A DNA stretch of 64,000 nt from Oceanobacillus neutriphilus. GTDB taxonomy: Bacteria > Bacillota > Bacilli > Bacillales > Amphibacillaceae. A program made the translations under genes and the position numbers. The stretch is taken from the NCBI RefSeq assembly GCF_014645515.1, contig NZ_BMLW01000012.1:77529-141528 (forward strand). The letters run 5' to 3'. Position 1 is the first letter of the stretch, and the number at the start of each line of letters is the position of its first letter. Shown piece by piece: positions 7,325-17,646 of the stretch. Under the pieces are notes generated by a model, which saw only the letters and a program-made list of their open reading frames with translations, was not told the origin of the DNA and did no database searches.

Positions 7325-8263
7325 ATGAGTATCGGTATTTTAGGGACCGGCCATTATTTACCTACAAATGTAGTTACAAATAATGATTTAGAGAAAATTG
7401 TTGATACCAACGACGAATGGATTCGAACCAGAACAGGAATCCTTGAAAGAAGGTTAGCTACAGACGATATTGATACTTCCGATATGGCGTATCATGCATC
7501 CATAGAAGCTTTAAAAGAAGCTGATGTAAAAGCAGCGGATATTGATTTAATCCTGGTAGCAACAGTTACCCCGGATACAGCTTTTCCGTCGATTGCTTGT
7601 CTGATTCAAGATAGATTGGGAGCTGTAAACGCAGCTGCGATGGATATTGGCGCAGCCTGTGCCGGATTTATGTATGGTGTTATTACGGCAAATCAATTTA
7701 TCGCTGCAGGTACGTACAAAAACGTGCTCGTTGTCGGGACTGAAAAGCTATCTAAAATTACAGACTGGACAGACCGCTCCACATGCGTTTTATTTGGGGA
7801 CGGTGCCGGAGCTGCAGTAATTGGTGAGGTATCTGAAGGGAAAGGCATACTTTCTTTTGAACTTGGCGCAAATGGTGCCGGCGGCAAAGAACTTTACTTA
7901 AATAAAGAAGACCATATAATAATGAATGGAAGAGAAGTTTTTAAATTTGCGGTGAGACAGATGCCTGAGTCTACAATAAATGTTGTTGAAAAAATAGGGC
8001 TGTCCCGTGATGATGTTGATTATCTTGTTCCACATCAGGCAAATATTCGAATCATGGAAGCAGCAAGAGAACGATTAGGAATTTCCGAGGATAAAATGGC
8101 GAAATCCATTGAACGTTTTGGAAATAATTCTTCCGCTTCGATTCCTATGGCTTTATCTGAAGCAGTAAAAGAGGGTAAAATAAAAGATAATGATTTAGTA
8201 GTATTAGTAGGATTTGGAGGAGGCTTAACCTGGGGAGCGGTTGCTATGCGCTGGGGCAGGTAA
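7325..8263 (+). CDS. fabH: Beta-ketoacyl-ACP synthase III (FabH)
   Basis: Condenses acyl-CoA primer with malonyl-ACP to start fatty-acid elongation in the cytosolic type II system. The 312-residue length is typical. The catalytic triad is visible: Cys112 in [10 protein letters not shown], His in VPHQANIRI and Asn in GNNSSASIP; the C-terminal [10 protein letters not shown] loop is also typical. Gene order fabH-fabF is as in B. subtilis, with a 30-bp gap. ATG start behind GGGGAGCG. Branched-chain primer use is expected for a bacillus, but cannot be read from the sequence. Confidence 0.96.
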   Translation: MSIGILGTGHYLPTNVVTNNDLEKIVDTNDEWIRTRTGILERRLATDDIDTSDMAYHASIEALKEADVKAADIDLILVATVTPDTAFPSIACLIQDRLGAVNAAAMDIGAACAGFMYGVITANQFIAAGTYKNVLVVGTEKLSKITDWTDRSTCVLFGDGAGAAVIGEVSEGKGILSFELGANGAGGKELYLNKEDHIIMNGREVFKFAVRQMPESTINVVEKIGLSRDDVDYLVPHQANIRIMEAARERLGISEDKMAKSIERFGNNSSASIPMALSEAVKEGKIKDNDLVVLVGFGGGLTWGAVAMRWGR

Positions 8264-8293
8264 GTCTCATCTAGTAAAAGGAGGATATAAATT

Positions 8294-9532
8294 GTGGGAA
8301 AAAGAGTCGTAATAACTGGGCTGGGGGCAGTAACTCCTGTCGGCAATGATGTTTCTACGATGTGGGAAAGCATCATTCACGGGAAGTCTGGTATTGATTT
8401 TGTAACAAAGGTGGATAAAGAATTATTCACAGCTAAAGCAGCTGCAGAAGTGAAGGATTTCGACCCTGCTGCGTATATGGAGAAGAAAGATGCACGTAAG
8501 ATGGATCCATTTACGCAATACGCTGTAGCGGCTGCAAAAATGGCAGTGGAAGACGCAAATCTGGAAATTACTGATGAAAATGCAGACCGTATTGGTGTCT
8601 GGATTGGATCCGGCATTGGCGGTATGAAGACCTGGGAGGACCAGCATTCCAAGTTTTTGGAAAAGGGTGCTAAACGTGTCAGCCCATTTTTCGTGCCAAT
8701 GATGATTCCTGATATGGCTGCAGGACAAGTATCCATTCAATTAGGCGCCAAAGGAATTAACGCTTGTACCGTAACTGCCTGCTCTTCTGGTGCGAATTCT
8801 ATTGGAGATGCCTTCAAAGTAATTCAACGCGGAGATGCCGATGCAATGATTACTGGCGGTACAGAAGCACCAATCAGCGATATGGCATTTGCAGGATTTA
8901 CTTCTGCAAAAGCACTAAGCACGACAGAAGATCCGAAGAAAGCAAGCCGCCCATTTGATAAAGAAAGAAATGGTTTTGTAATGGGTGAAGGATCAGGTAT
9001 TCTTATTTTAGAATCACTTGAATCTGCCAAGGCACGCGGTGCCAGGATTTATGCAGAAATTGTTGGCTATGGAGCAACAGGGGATGCGTATCATATAACT
9101 GCACCGGCGGAAAACGGAGAAGGTGCTGCCCGTGCCATGCAGCATGCTATTGATGATGCAAAATTGAATTCTGAGGATATTGATTATCTGAATGCACATG
9201 GTACAAGTACGAACTTAAATGATAAATATGAGACGGAGGCAATTAAAACGGTCTTTGGTGAAAAAGCTTCCAGCTTAGCAATTTCTTCAACCAAATCAAT
9301 GACTGGTCACCTATTGGGAGCGGCAGGAGCTATTGAAGCGATTATTTCCATTAAAGCAATTGTCGATGGAATTGTTCCTCCAACGATCAATTATGAATAT
9401 CCAGATCCTGAATGTGATTTAGATTATGTACCAAATGAAGCCAGAAAACAGGAAGTTAATGCAGTAATAAGTAACTCCCTAGGTTTCGGCGGACATAATG
9501 TAGCACTTGTCTTTAAAAAATATGAAGCATAA
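8294..9532 (+). CDS. fabF: Beta-ketoacyl-ACP synthase II (FabF)
   Basis: Elongating ketoacyl-ACP synthase of 412 residues. The catalytic Cys-His-His set is seen as [22 protein letters not shown] and [11 protein letters not shown]. The C-terminal [12 protein letters not shown] is diagnostic. The GTG start is chosen because AAGGAGGAT lies 8 nt upstream and the frame begins [11 protein letters not shown], as in the family. It is co-transcribed with fabH and ends at a strong terminator, so the FapR box upstream of fabH should control both. Confidence 0.96.
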   Translation: MGKRVVITGLGAVTPVGNDVSTMWESIIHGKSGIDFVTKVDKELFTAKAAAEVKDFDPAAYMEKKDARKMDPFTQYAVAAAKMAVEDANLEITDENADRIGVWIGSGIGGMKTWEDQHSKFLEKGAKRVSPFFVPMMIPDMAAGQVSIQLGAKGINACTVTACSSGANSIGDAFKVIQRGDADAMITGGTEAPISDMAFAGFTSAKALSTTEDPKKASRPFDKERNGFVMGEGSGILILESLESAKARGARIYAEIVGYGATGDAYHITAPAENGEGAARAMQHAIDDAKLNSEDIDYLNAHGTSTNLNDKYETEAIKTVFGEKASSLAISSTKSMTGHLLGAAGAIEAIISIKAIVDGIVPPTINYEYPDPECDLDYVPNEARKQEVNAVISNSLGFGGHNVALVFKKYEA

Positions 9533-9539
9533 TGATAAG

Positions 9540-9572
9540 AAGCTTATCTCTAAAAAGAGATAGGCTTTTTTT
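9540..9572 (+). terminator. Terminator of fabH-fabF
   Basis: AAGCTTATCTCT pairs with AGAGATAGGCTT across AAAA, followed by a run of T. Confidence 0.85.
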
Positions 9573-9651
9573 AGATTTTATAAAACCTCGTATTTTTCGG
9601 TGGACAAGCACATAGAATGACAGTAAATGGACAAGCAAGTGAGGCGAAACT

Positions 9652-9858
9652 ATGGGGTCTTTCTTTTTATTTTTAGTCGGGTTTGGAATGACAGTTACAG
9701 GCAGTGTTACGATCATAGCATATTTCAATTTTCTCCCCGCCGGATTAACCTGGGCAGACTATTTTATTTTTATAGCTGGAAGACCGGAGTGCTATTTTTT
9801 TCCTTTAGGATTACTGCTTTTATTGATTTCACTCCGTCATTTTAACATAGAAAAATAA
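9652..9858 (+). CDS. Small two-helix membrane protein
   Basis: A 68-residue protein with hydrophobic segments at about 3-27 and 46-62, separated by LTWADYFIFIAGRPECYFF. ATG at 9652 follows GAGG at a spacing of 7-8 nt. It lies between fabF and yjbA, where related bacilli often have a small membrane gene, but no named family was recognised. An overlapping frame at 9627-9845 is judged a shadow because its product is rich in Arg, Trp and Cys and lacks membrane segments. Confidence 0.5.
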   Translation: MGSFFLFLVGFGMTVTGSVTIIAYFNFLPAGLTWADYFIFIAGRPECYFFPLGLLLLLISLRHFNIEK

Positions 9859-9910
9859 GGGATTTCGCATAAAAATATGGGAGATGGTCATAATGTATTT
9901 TAACCTTCAT

Positions 9911-9974
9911 GTTCAAAAGGAAGTAATAGACGTCACAGTATGACCAAAGGTTTGAACATACTCCTCTTTTGAAC
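9911..9974. repeat. Imperfect inverted repeat upstream of yjbA
   Basis: GTTCAAAAGGAAGTA (9911-9925) pairs with TACTCCTCTTTTGAAC (9959-9974). It lies 40-100 bp before yjbA, with no T-run after it, so it could be a leader hairpin or an operator rather than a terminator. Confidence 0.4.
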
Positions 9975-10012
9975 TAAGAGATATTAAATGGAAGATAAGG
10001 TGGGGTTAGGAA

Positions 10013-10774
10013 ATGTTATATTTACATGATGCTTGGGTAAATTGGTTTGAAGGGGAAGAGAACGGATATAATGTATGCCCCTTCCATGAATGGAGGAAGT
10101 CTGATTCAATTGAATTGTTAGACCAAGTTCCACTGCTGTACATATCGAGTGAGCTTTTCGAATACATTGAAAACGATATTCGCGAACTCCCAAAGGATTT
10201 ACTCGATAGTATTTACAAAAGGGCCACAATACGAAAAGGTCAAAAAAGAACGGTATTAGAATATGCTGCTGTGGTAACAGACGGTGCGGAAATACTTGCT
10301 TTTGATACGGCGGGATATTATATTCCTGTAAGAAAAAGCAGGTTAATTCCCAGACAGGAACAATTGGTGTATAGCATGATTGAAAAAGCAGAGCAAAAAT
10401 CGTATACATTTAAAAATGAGAATTATCAAAAGGATTATCATATGCTGTCTATGCCGCCATCCTTTATTCATGGGCTGACAAGAAGAGAACGCCAGCTTAA
10501 GCAGCTTTTAATGATTGGATTAGATCAATTAAAGACAACGAATAATAAACAAGAGCTGAGATACTGGCTTACGGAATGGGATCCCAAAAAATACCCTTCT
10601 ATCAAATATATGGATGAACAGGAAGTTTGGGAGGCACTGTATAACGGATTGAAGGATGGATGGAGCTCAGCACATGAAGAGCTTTGCAGAAAACTAATCC
10701 GCGGACAGGCTTTCCTGGAAAAAATGTGGGAGTCTGAAATGGAGTCTGAAGAAAATACATCTAAGCAAAATTAA
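10013..10774 (+). CDS. yjbA: YjbA, DUF3603 family protein
   Basis: A 253-residue soluble protein starting [20 protein letters not shown]. The aromatic-rich N-terminus, the segment [20 protein letters not shown] and the length fit the DUF3603/YjbA family of bacilli. It is convergent with trpS, and B. subtilis yjbA is also the neighbour of trpS. No catalytic motif can be named and the function is unknown. ATG is preceded by AAGGTGGGG. A shared bidirectional terminator follows. Confidence 0.8.
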   Translation: MLYLHDAWVNWFEGEENGYNVCPFHEWRKSDSIELLDQVPLLYISSELFEYIENDIRELPKDLLDSIYKRATIRKGQKRTVLEYAAVVTDGAEILAFDTAGYYIPVRKSRLIPRQEQLVYSMIEKAEQKSYTFKNENYQKDYHMLSMPPSFIHGLTRRERQLKQLLMIGLDQLKTTNNKQELRYWLTEWDPKKYPSIKYMDEQEVWEALYNGLKDGWSSAHEELCRKLIRGQAFLEKMWESEMESEENTSKQN

Positions 10775-10775
10775 A

Positions 10776-10816
10776 AAAACCCAAGGAAACGGGCAAATTC
10801 AGTTTCCTTGGGTTTT
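10776..10816. terminator. Bidirectional terminator between yjbA and trpS
   Basis: AAAACCCAAGGAAAC pairs perfectly with GTTTCCTTGGGTTTT, leaving A and T runs on both sides. Confidence 0.9.
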
Positions 10817-10827
10817 ATTCAATACTT

Positions 10828-11835
<1,008 letters not shown>

Positions 11836-11944
11836 TTATTTAAAAGCAGAAAAGATATTTGTTATTCATGCTTCAGATGACTGGAGCATTATTCAAAGAA
11901 GCAGTAGCCTTTACTTAATAGAAGCTGGGGTTGGTTGAAGTATT

Positions 11945-12150
11945 TCCCAGGCAATAAAAAAAGCCCACTCATTCCCAAAAATAGGGACGAATGAACCGCG
12001 TTGCCACCCTGATTATTCTATAAATAGAATCACTTCATTGTTAAAATAAAGCTCCAAAGCCCAATTCCATCTAACCTTGATACTTGTTTGCAGCACCACA
12101 AGCTCTCTAAAAATCAGCGGGAAAGATGTACTATAACTTCTTCAATGCTT
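11945..12150 (-). promoter_or_regulatory. T-box riboswitch of trpS
   Basis: On the minus strand the conserved T-box GGTGGCAACGCGG lies at 11997-12009. A terminator follows (stem about 11967-11994, then T-run 11951-11957). Upstream, AGAGAGCTTGTGG opens stem I and GATGGAA contains TGG (12067-12069), a candidate tryptophan specifier codon in the expected region. Uncharged tRNA-Trp is therefore expected to allow read-through into trpS. Boundaries are approximate. Confidence 0.92.
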
Positions 12151-12345
12151 CTAATATTAAATTAAGTTCATTATAAATTTATTTTTGACAAATTGCAAGC
12201 AGTCTATGCAAGTATTTGGAAAATGACAAAATATAAGGTCTTATTTTAAAATAAAACTTTTTTCCGCTTTTTTCGAGTTTTCCTTTTAAAAAATACTACC
12301 ATTCCTTTATACTATAATAAAATACATATGTAGGAGATTGATTGG

Positions 12346-13566
12346 ATGAGGAAATGGAAGAGCCTGTTAGTTAGTTTTGCTGTTGCCGGTGCGGCATTTA
12401 CTGGGCTGGGACAAGCAAATGTAGTTCATGCAGAGGATGGTGCGGATGTTGAAGCAAAATCGCATAAAGAGCGAACGACCGGTTTAACGGAAATTGATCT
12501 GTCTCAGCGGTTTAGCCGCTTTATCATTACATCTGATTATAACTTTACATATCCGGATGCAGTACGGGGAATCTATGTAACTGGAAATTCTGCCGGCGGA
12601 GAAAAGATGGAAAGTTTAATAGATTTGGTATCTTCAACTGATTTAAATTCAATGGTAATTGATGTGAAAGAGGATTACGGACATATCACTTTCGCTCCTG
12701 AAGAAGGATCGGTATATGAAGATATAGGAACAACATTTATTTCTGATCCTGATGCAATGATGGAACGTTTGGAACAGGAAGAGATTTATCCCATTGCGCG
12801 TATTGTTGTTTTTAAAGATAATATTTTAGCTGAAGCCCGCCCGGATCTATCCTATAAAGAAAACGGGGAAGTATGGAAGAATCCAAAAGGAGATGCTTTT
12901 GTCAATCCATTTGAAAAAGAAGTCTGGGAATATAATGTAGAAATTGCCAAAATGGCAGCGGAAATGGGCTTTAAAGAAATCCAGTTTGATTATGTCCGAT
13001 TCCCGGAAGGCTTTGAAGAAAGAGATGAAGAATTGGAATATTCCATGGGAGATTATGCAGATTTGGATATGGATAATACTCAAAAGCGTGTCGAAGCAGT
13101 GACAGATTTTGTTGATTATGCCCATGAAGAACTAAGCGATTACGATGTGGATGTATCCGTAGATATTTTCGGGTATGCTGCAACAATTGAAGAAACACCG
13201 GGAATTGGTCAAAACTTCTCGAAAATCTCAGAGAACGTGGATATTATTTCATCTATGATTTATCCAAGCCATTGGGGTTCTTACTTTGGAATTTCCAACC
13301 CGGATGAAGAACCGTATAATATAGTTAATGAATACTCGAAGGTAGAGAATGAAGTATTAGGTGCTTTAGATGATCCGCCTGTATCTCGTCCATGGCTGCA
13401 GGATTTCAGTGCCCCATGGCTATACAGCGGACCGACATTTCAGTATGGTAAAGAAGAAGTAGAAGCGCAAATTAAAGCACTATATGATAATGACATTGAA
13501 GAATATTTATTATGGAACGCAGGTAATAATTATACAGAGAACGTAGATTATTTAATTGGTAAATAA
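12346..13566 (+). CDS. Secreted putative glycoside hydrolase (DUF4015)
   Basis: A 406-residue exported protein. The signal peptide (MRKWKSLLVSFAVAGAAFTG...) ends near AEDGA. The rest fits the DUF4015 (PF13200-type) TIM-barrel family: VRGIYVTGNSAGG, MVIDVKEDYG, IYPIARIVVFKD, EIQFDYVRFPEG and WLQDFSAPW. The acidic residues in FDYVRFPE and in the DVSVDIFGY strand are candidates for catalysis. It is presumably active on an extracellular or wall polysaccharide, but the substrate is not known. It stands alone, with an AT-rich promoter region before it and a good terminator after it. Confidence 0.8.
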   Translation: MRKWKSLLVSFAVAGAAFTGLGQANVVHAEDGADVEAKSHKERTTGLTEIDLSQRFSRFIITSDYNFTYPDAVRGIYVTGNSAGGEKMESLIDLVSSTDLNSMVIDVKEDYGHITFAPEEGSVYEDIGTTFISDPDAMMERLEQEEIYPIARIVVFKDNILAEARPDLSYKENGEVWKNPKGDAFVNPFEKEVWEYNVEIAKMAAEMGFKEIQFDYVRFPEGFEERDEELEYSMGDYADLDMDNTQKRVEAVTDFVDYAHEELSDYDVDVSVDIFGYAATIEETPGIGQNFSKISENVDIISSMIYPSHWGSYFGISNPDEEPYNIVNEYSKVENEVLGALDDPPVSRPWLQDFSAPWLYSGPTFQYGKEEVEAQIKALYDNDIEEYLLWNAGNNYTENVDYLIGK

Positions 13567-13600
13567 TAAAAGGCTGCAGAGAACGCTCTGCAGCCTTTTA
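13567..13600 (+). terminator. Terminator of the DUF4015 gene
   Basis: AAAAGGCTGCAGAG pairs with CTCTGCAGCCTTTT across a short loop, directly after the stop codon. Confidence 0.9.
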
Positions 13601-13738
13601 TAACGAATCCATTGAATTTGGTCCTTTCTTATTGTGAAAAGGCAGTCCTTGTTTTGCCCGTTCTTATCCGGTATCATTTCACAATTAAAATGATATCGGT
13701 TATAATAAAACGACAATAATCGAAAAGGAGCAACCTGA

Positions 13739-14335
13739 ATGAATTGGTATGAAAAACTGAACGATTATTTTCCAGTGGAAGAAATGAAATCGAAGAAGCA
13801 TATGGAGCTGTTGCTGGAAGAAAAGGGTGATGTCTATTTTAAAGATGAAAGCCCAAAGCATGTATTGATGTATGCGGAATTTGATACATTTATTTTTATC
13901 GATTACCTCTGGGTGTCTTCGAACACACGCGGACAAGGTATTGGTCATCAAATGATGAATAAACTCAAGGAAAAAAATAAGGCGATTATTTTGGAAGTGG
14001 AGCCAATTGATTATGATGATACAGATACGGAAAAAAGATTAAAATTCTATTCCCGCGAAGGTTTTCATCATGCAAGATCTATTGGCTATAACCGCAGGTC
14101 ATTGGCAACAAATGAAGAAACACCTATGGAGATTTTATATTGGTCACCGCAGGATGATTCAGAAGAAGTGATTTATGGTCAAATGAAAAAAATGTATGAC
14201 GATATTCATACATATAAAGACAAAGAAATTTACGGAAAAAAATATCAGCCTTCTGAAGAGGTTTTGCATTATAATGAAGATGAAAAATCAGATAATCTTT
14301 TAGCTGGTATGCAAAAGCGGAAGAAATCTAATTAA
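13739..14335 (+). CDS. yjbC: YjbC-like GNAT acetyltransferase
   Basis: A 198-residue protein with an N-terminal GNAT fold. The acetyl-CoA-binding loop is TRGQGIGHQMM, and FYSREGFHHAR is the usual C-terminal GNAT strand and helix. An extra charged C-terminal region (about 130-198) is also present in B. subtilis YjbC, whose gene lies next to spx. Here glnK-amtB has come between yjbC and spx. In B. subtilis yjbC and spx are in one operon; here they are separated by about 2.3 kb, so co-transcription is excluded. Acceptor substrate unknown. RBS AAAGGAG. Confidence 0.8.
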   Translation: MNWYEKLNDYFPVEEMKSKKHMELLLEEKGDVYFKDESPKHVLMYAEFDTFIFIDYLWVSSNTRGQGIGHQMMNKLKEKNKAIILEVEPIDYDDTDTEKRLKFYSREGFHHARSIGYNRRSLATNEETPMEILYWSPQDDSEEVIYGQMKKMYDDIHTYKDKEIYGKKYQPSEEVLHYNEDEKSDNLLAGMQKRKKSN

Positions 14336-14428
14336 AATGTAAATACGAAGAGGAAATCGAGGATGCCATCCTTGAATAGATGGTGCCTTCTATTTCAAGA
14401 AAAAAATAGTAAGCTTGTTAAATTAGTA

Positions 14429-14464
14429 AAGAAAAGCTGTAGAATCTGTTCTACAGCTTTTCTT
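14429..14464 (-). terminator. Terminator of glnK-amtB
   Basis: AAGAAAAGCTGTAGAA pairs with TTCTACAGCTTTTCTT across a very short loop, 6 nt after the amtB stop codon. It probably also serves yjbC from the other side. Confidence 0.85.
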
Positions 14465-14469
14465 AATGT

Positions 14470-15840
14470 TTATGACTTTGTTGAGCCTTCCACAGCAGGT
14501 TCGGAGTGATTAAGTCTATCGGCCAGAGCCAGCGGTGCTTTTGTGTTTGCTGTTCCTTCCAGGTAACTATCTTTAAAATTATAAGCGCTGGAACCATGTT
14601 CAGTGAAATCCAGCCCTGCTTTTTCTTCACCGGCAGAAACACGGATAGGGGAGACCTTGTTTAACAGATAAGTAAATCCGCCAATAGTTGCAGATACCCA
14701 AATAATTACTGCTAAAATTCCAATTGCCTGGATTCCTAATTGGCTAAACCCATTTCCGTAAAATAAACCAGTATCAATAGAGAAAAATCCGATAGCTATT
14801 GTGCCCCAAATTCCACATGCCCCATGGACTGCAATAGCTCCGACAGGATCATCAAGCCGCAATCTGGTGTCAATAAAGCGGATTGCTTCCACAAGTAAAA
14901 TACCAGAGACAAGACCGACGATAATAGAACCGCCCAATGAAATTTCTGCTGCTCCTGCAGTAATACCTACTAAACCGCCTAAAACGCCATTCATCGACAG
15001 AGAGGCATCTACCTTTTTGAAGCGCAATTTCGTATAAAAAGAAGAGGATATCAATGCTGCAGATGTAGATAATAAAGTTGTACCAATAACATTCGGAACA
15101 AGAGAGGGGTCAGCTGCCAGTGTACTGCCTCCATTGAACCCAAACCATCCTAACCATAGGATAAACACGCCAAGTGCTCCTAACGGTAAGTTGTGTCCCG
15201 GGATAACATTAACTTTTTTACCATTATATTTTCCAATTCTTGGTCCAAGAATGAATACAACCATGAATGCTGCGATTGCTCCAGTTAAATGGACTACTGT
15301 AGAGCCGGCAAAATCGCTGAATCCAAGAGCGGTTAACCATCCATCTCCTTGCCAGATCCAGTGTCCGACTACTGGATAAATGAATAGAGTCATTGCAACA
15401 ACAATAAGTGTATAGCTGCCTAATTTTATCCGCTCAGCAACTGCTCCAGACATAATTGTTGCGCAAGTTGCAACAAACATTGCTTGGAAGACAAAGAACC
15501 CGATATCATCTACCCCGCTTAACAGGAAACCATCCGTTCCGATAAAAGTCCCTGCAGAGGAGCCAAACATAATTCCGTATCCGGCTGTAAAAAACAGTAT
15601 AGAAGCAATGCAAATTGTTAAAAAGTTTTTCATTAAAATATTCAATGTATTTTTAGAACGGGTAAATCCTGATTCAACCATTGCAAAGCCTGCATGCATA
15701 AAGAAAACTAAAAATGCCCCCAGCATAACCCATACAAGGTTAATGGACAGCTCTAACGATTCTACAGTTGGCACAGCGGCATATGCTGGTGTGACAAATA
15801 AAAATAATAAGATCGCTGATATAAAGGTTTTTTTTAACAT
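14470..15840 (-). CDS. amtB: Ammonium transporter AmtB (NrgA)
   Basis: Polytopic membrane channel of 456 residues for ammonium/ammonia uptake. The N-terminal hydrophobic segment may be a cleaved signal peptide (ends near AYAAVP). Amt signatures are visible: AMFVATCATIMSGAVAERIK, FAGSTVVHLTGAIAAF (twin-His region) and VHGACGIWGTIAIG (second pore histidine). The hydrophilic C-terminal tail (about 400-456) is where PII docks in this family. RBS AGGAGGAAA. It is 18 nt downstream of glnK, so the two form one operon. B. subtilis has the opposite order (nrgA then nrgB). Confidence 0.94.
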   Translation of the reverse strand: MLKKTFISAILLFLFVTPAYAAVPTVESLELSINLVWVMLGAFLVFFMHAGFAMVESGFTRSKNTLNILMKNFLTICIASILFFTAGYGIMFGSSAGTFIGTDGFLLSGVDDIGFFVFQAMFVATCATIMSGAVAERIKLGSYTLIVVAMTLFIYPVVGHWIWQGDGWLTALGFSDFAGSTVVHLTGAIAAFMVVFILGPRIGKYNGKKVNVIPGHNLPLGALGVFILWLGWFGFNGGSTLAADPSLVPNVIGTTLLSTSAALISSSFYTKLRFKKVDASLSMNGVLGGLVGITAGAAEISLGGSIIVGLVSGILLVEAIRFIDTRLRLDDPVGAIAVHGACGIWGTIAIGFFSIDTGLFYGNGFSQLGIQAIGILAVIIWVSATIGGFTYLLNKVSPIRVSAGEEKAGLDFTEHGSSAYNFKDSYLEGTANTKAPLALADRLNHSEPAVEGSTKS

Positions 15841-15858
15841 ATGATTTCCTCCTGAAAT

Positions 15859-16200
15859 TTAATAAATTGCTTCTGTTCCAGTTTCACCAGTACGAATTCG
15901 AATTACCTGCGCAATTGGAGAAATGAAAATTTTTCCGTCGCCAATCTGATTTGTTTTACAAGCATCGATAATGTGAGTGACAATATCATCTACTCTTTCC
16001 TCAGAAACAACTAATTCCACTTTTAGCTTGGAAAGTAAGGTAACCTCGAATTCTGTAGAACGGTATACCCCAACCTTTCCTTTTTGTTTGCCAGTTCCGG
16101 CTACCTCTGTTACTGTCAAGCCGTCGAACCCGATAGATGCTAATCTTTCCCGTAAATCTTGAAATTTCTCTGGTCGTATAATTGCTTCCACCTTTTTCAA
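15859..16200 (-). CDS. glnK: PII signal protein GlnK (NrgB)
   Basis: Trimeric nitrogen-status sensor of 113 residues. It has the ATP/2-oxoglutarate-binding segments TGKQKGKVGVYR and GDGKIFISPIAQVIRIRTGE. The T-loop keeps Tyr46 but has Phe at position 51, the tyrosine uridylylated in enteric PII. Control by uridylylation is therefore unlikely, as in other bacilli. The start is TTG at 16200, behind AAAGGGGGA. It is expected to bind AmtB, encoded next, and TnrA. The promoter region carries a perfect GlnR/TnrA box. Confidence 0.93.
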   Translation of the reverse strand: MKKVEAIIRPEKFQDLRERLASIGFDGLTVTEVAGTGKQKGKVGVYRSTEFEVTLLSKLKVELVVSEERVDDIVTHIIDACKTNQIGDGKIFISPIAQVIRIRTGETGTEAIY

Positions 16201-16225
16201 TGGATATCCCCCTTTAAAAATTAAA

Positions 16226-16242
16226 TGTCATAAAACCTAACA
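16226..16242 (-). promoter_or_regulatory. GlnR/TnrA operator of glnK-amtB
   Basis: TGTCATAAAACCTAACA fits the known TGTNA-N7-TNACA consensus at every defined base. It lies 26 bp upstream of the glnK start, in the only control region of a nitrogen-scavenging operon. A partial second match begins at 16252. Whether TnrA activates or GlnR represses here is not visible. Confidence 0.75.
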
Positions 16243-16476
16243 TTGAAAGTTATGTTAATTATCATAATGTCCTTTTAATAAAAAAAGCAAGAGTTTTTTA
16301 TGGTGAATTTTTGATATAATGTTTTCAATTGAAAAATGTTAAAATAAGGATGAAGGTTGGCATAAAGGGAGAATAGACAGATTCATTTTGTGCGGAGATT
16401 TATGCAGCAGTATTTTATTTATGAAAATATGTTTATTATCAATTGGATAAGGGAATCTTAAAATATGTGAGAAGCG

Positions 16477-16510
16477 GTACGATAAATTAAATAAATCATT
16501 TTATCGCACC
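16477..16510. other. Hairpin between glnK and spx
   Basis: GGTACGATAAA pairs with TTTATCGCACC with minor bulges. It lies in the 428-bp gap between the divergent glnK and spx promoters, about 120 bp before spx. No flanking T-run on the plus strand. Function unclear. Confidence 0.3.
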
Positions 16511-16628
16511 CCCTACCTTTTATTAGATGTTTGGTGTATAATAAGTATATATAGATTAGACTTATTATTATTTAATAAAGTCAAGTAGGATTGTCGAAAA
16601 TATAAAATAGATTGAGGAGTGAAGTTTT

Positions 16629-17024
16629 ATGGTAACACTTTATACCTCACCAAGCTGTACTTCATGTAGAAAAGCAAAAGCATGGCTGGAAGAGCATAAT
16701 ATTCCTTTTACAGAACGTAATATCTTTTCTGAGCCTTTATCTCTCGATGAAATTAAAGAGATATTGCGTATGACTGAGGATGGAACAGATGAGATTATTT
16801 CAACAAGGTCGAAGGTTTTTCAAAAGTTGAATGTAAATATTGATCAGCTGCCTATGAAAGATTTATTTAATTTAATTCAAGAAAATCCCGGCTTATTACG
16901 CCGTCCTATTATTTTAGATGAAAAAAGGCTGCAAGTTGGTTATAACGAAGATGAAATTCGTCGTTTCTTACCAAGGACAGTTAGAACATTCCAATTGCGT
17001 GAAGCGCAGCGAATGGTTAATTAA
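16629..17024 (+). CDS. spx: Spx thiol-stress transcription regulator
   Basis: ArsC-family protein of 131 residues that binds the C-terminal domain of the RNA polymerase alpha subunit and redirects transcription under disulfide stress. The redox switch CTSC (Cys10, Cys13) is intact, and Gly52 in EDGTDE matches the residue at the alpha-subunit contact. The [25 protein letters not shown] region is also typical. The C-terminal tail is the ClpXP-recognition part. Its adaptor spxH is encoded at 22338-23201. ATG after GAGGAG. Upstream promoters cannot be resolved by eye, but the long leader suggests more than one. Confidence 0.95.
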   Translation: MVTLYTSPSCTSCRKAKAWLEEHNIPFTERNIFSEPLSLDEIKEILRMTEDGTDEIISTRSKVFQKLNVNIDQLPMKDLFNLIQENPGLLRRPIILDEKRLQVGYNEDEIRRFLPRTVRTFQLREAQRMVN

Positions 17025-17045
17025 TAATAAATAAATAAATAAGTG

Positions 17046-17079
17046 AGTAAAGGCGCAGATTCTTTCTGTGCCTTTACTT
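17046..17079 (+). terminator. Terminator of spx
   Basis: AGTAAAGGCGCAGA pairs with TTCTGTGCCTTTACT across a 4-nt loop. Confidence 0.8.
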
Positions 17080-17646
17080 ATGATTGCGGACTGTAAGAGA
17101 GTGTTTTTTAAAGGTTTAGTTTATAAAAATATTGGAGCATATACCACTTTTGTGGGAACACTAAAGACGGAGCGAGTATCTTAAGGGAAACCCCTTTTTA
17201 AAAAATAAGTGATTTTCTTGGTTTTCTCAGACAGCTGAATCTGAAATACAAATGCCCAGAAAGCTGTAATAGTGCATCCTTTCAAAGCAGGCATCTTTAT
17301 TAGTGGAAAACAAAACTTTTTCTAATGAAAAAGCCCTGATAAATGACAAAACACTTGAAATACGTTAGAATAACTAACTAAATAAAAAGTGTGAACACAT
17401 TGATATTTAGCAGGAAATAATCGGGAACATCAACTGTTTTTTCAGAAAATTAATGATAACTAGGCATATTCATTTCTTGTGGATTGCATTTTTGCATACA
17501 ATATGATAAAAGGGATTCATGATTAGGAATACACTGATTTGGGTACATCTATTATATAAATATTGATTACATGCTGTCGGCTCAGGCATTGTGTAAGATG
17601 AACATGCAGGAGATGATTCTATCTTAATAACAAGGGGGAGCTTACT
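17080..17646. other. Gene-free gap before mecA
   Basis: 567 bp without a credible reading frame. It holds only AT-rich sequence and presumably the mecA promoter. A 97-codon minus-strand frame overlapping the mecA start has no ribosome site and an implausible composition. No repeat or structured RNA was recognised. Confidence 0.5.

Noticed and set aside
8377-9199. Several minus-strand frames opposite fabF
   Set aside because: Shadows of a strongly coding frame, without ribosome sites or recognisable domains.
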